A stretch of 64,000 nucleotides of DNA, taken from Gillisia lutea. GTDB taxonomy: Bacteria; Bacteroidota; Bacteroidia; Flavobacteriales; Flavobacteriaceae. Position 1 is the stretch's first letter, and every line of letters starts with the position of its first letter. A program made the translations under genes and the position numbers. The DNA lies in NCBI RefSeq assembly GCF_021568705.1, contig NZ_JAKGTH010000006.1:372001-436000 (forward strand), written 5' to 3'. Positions 63,596 to 64,000 of this stretch are shown here, piece after piece. The notes under the pieces are model-generated. The model made no database searches, was not told where the DNA came from, and saw only the letters and a program-made list of their open reading frames with translations.

Positions 63596-64000
63596 TTAAA
63601 ATTTTAATGTTAGCCCCAATAAAAAGTTAGTTCCAGCTTGAGGATAAAATCCCGCGCCTTCTATGGTTGTAATTGTTCCAGGATTTGAATAATCATCGTC
63701 ATAGGTATAGAAATAACCATTAGATTCATATTCCGCATTAAAAATATTGTTTACAAGCCCAGATACTATCACCGATTTAAAAACGGAGAAATCGGGTAAT
63801 TCATAGAATACATTCAGGTCGTTCACAAAGAAACTATCCAAAATTGAAGTTTCGCTATCTATATTTCCCATATACTGCTCTCCCACATATTTAGACAACA
63901 AGCCTATTTGCAGGTTTTTCAGTGGCTGATACGAGATCATATTCGAGGCTACAATCTCTGGTGAGAATGAAATATTGGTCTTTCCTAAGTTTACCAGTTC
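63596..64000 (-). CDS. TonB-dependent receptor (partial, C-terminal end)
   Basis: The reverse-strand frame is open from the window edge to the stop at 63596 (134 codons). It has barrel strands LGKTNISFSPEIVASNMISY, KNLQIGLLSKYVGEQYMGNI, then the plug-distal C-terminal pattern SVIVSGLVNNIFNAEYESNG and a final NFLLGLTLKF with terminal Phe. The N-terminal plug and TonB box lie outside, so the substrate is unknown. Confidence 0.9.
   Translation of the reverse strand, partial: ELVNLGKTNISFSPEIVASNMISYQPLKNLQIGLLSKYVGEQYMGNIDSETSILDSFFVNDLNVFYELPDFSVFKSVIVSGLVNNIFNAEYESNGYFYTYDDDYSNPGTITTIEGAGFYPQAGTNFLLGLTLKF

Noticed and set aside
1-64000. CRISPR array, prophage, restriction-modification or toxin-antitoxin system
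   Set aside because: No regularly spaced direct repeats, no cas, capsid, integrase or methyltransferase motifs were found in any open frame.

Overview
The window looks like chromosome of a marine-type member of the Flavobacteriaceae (Bacteroidota). The sequence support is: low GC; promoters of the TTTG-N18-TAnnTTTG type; no purine-rich ribosome binding sites; several TTG starts; many secreted proteins whose signal peptides end in SAQ or a lipobox; HmuY and TonB-dependent receptors; and Bacteroidota families such as DUF3078, DUF3098, DUF3109, DUF3127, DUF4230, DUF4412 and DUF6607. Close gene order resembles the Gramella/Salegentibacter/Zunongwangia neighbourhood, but the genus is only a guess. 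There is no rRNA, prophage, intact insertion sequence or CRISPR array.

Layout. 1-1.9 kb: 5' part of rplY, then prs and a tRNA-Leu(CAA). 2.0-10.8 kb: a divergent haem/iron acquisition locus. HmuY-like lipoprotein and TonB-dependent receptor genes run left; DUF6607, secreted ankyrin, DUF2271 and PepSY-flavodoxin-reductase fusion genes run right. A 17-bp palindrome lies between the two promoters. 10.8-17.0 kb: a relic of an acyl-CoA thioesterase gene, a perfect 18-bp hairpin, then a 2-oxoacid/acetoin-dehydrogenase-like E1alpha-E1beta-lipoyl set without E2 or E3, followed by pta and ackA (acetyl-CoA to acetate plus ATP). 17-21.9 kb: DUF6624, a small membrane protein, a LytTR two-component pair, a phosphoesterase and DUF1697. 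21.9-26.3 kb: a non-homologous end-joining operon (zinc alcohol dehydrogenase, Ku, LigD). 26.4-30.4 kb: a possible tiny membrane peptide, then an envelope/glycan operon (79-aa protein, LpxH-like phosphoesterase, glycosyltransferase, GH1 glucosidase).

30.9-38.6 kb: housekeeping and small accessory genes (metallo-hydrolase, GNAT, HupE-like, dCMP deaminase, S41 protease, a MarC operon, DUF3109, DUF4412). 39.1-44.7 kb: deoxynucleotide metabolism (nrdB, nrdA, dGTPase) plus an OsmC protein, with a structured GC-rich dispersed-repeat-like element before dgt. 44.8-54.1 kb: DUF3078, dxs, tadA, a sugar-porter MFS gene behind a LacI-type palindrome, DUF4230, leuS and a ketopantoate reductase. 54.2-58.2 kb: the ftsX-DUF3098-uppP-truB cell envelope/tRNA modification cluster, a TonB-like protein and tag. 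58.2-64 kb: aat, DUF3127 (with an SSB-like acidic tail), a flavin reductase, a histidine kinase, a thioesterase, a HIT protein, greA with a structured leader, a lipoprotein, and the 3' end of another TonB-dependent receptor.

The most system-like stretch is the haem/iron locus. An outer-membrane capture and import arm (HmuY plus receptor) is paired with a periplasmic and inner-membrane arm ending in a predicted NAD(P)H-driven transmembrane reductase, and both arms probably share one control site. The second is the E2-less dehydrogenase/Pta/AckA module, which shows signs of insertion into an older locus.
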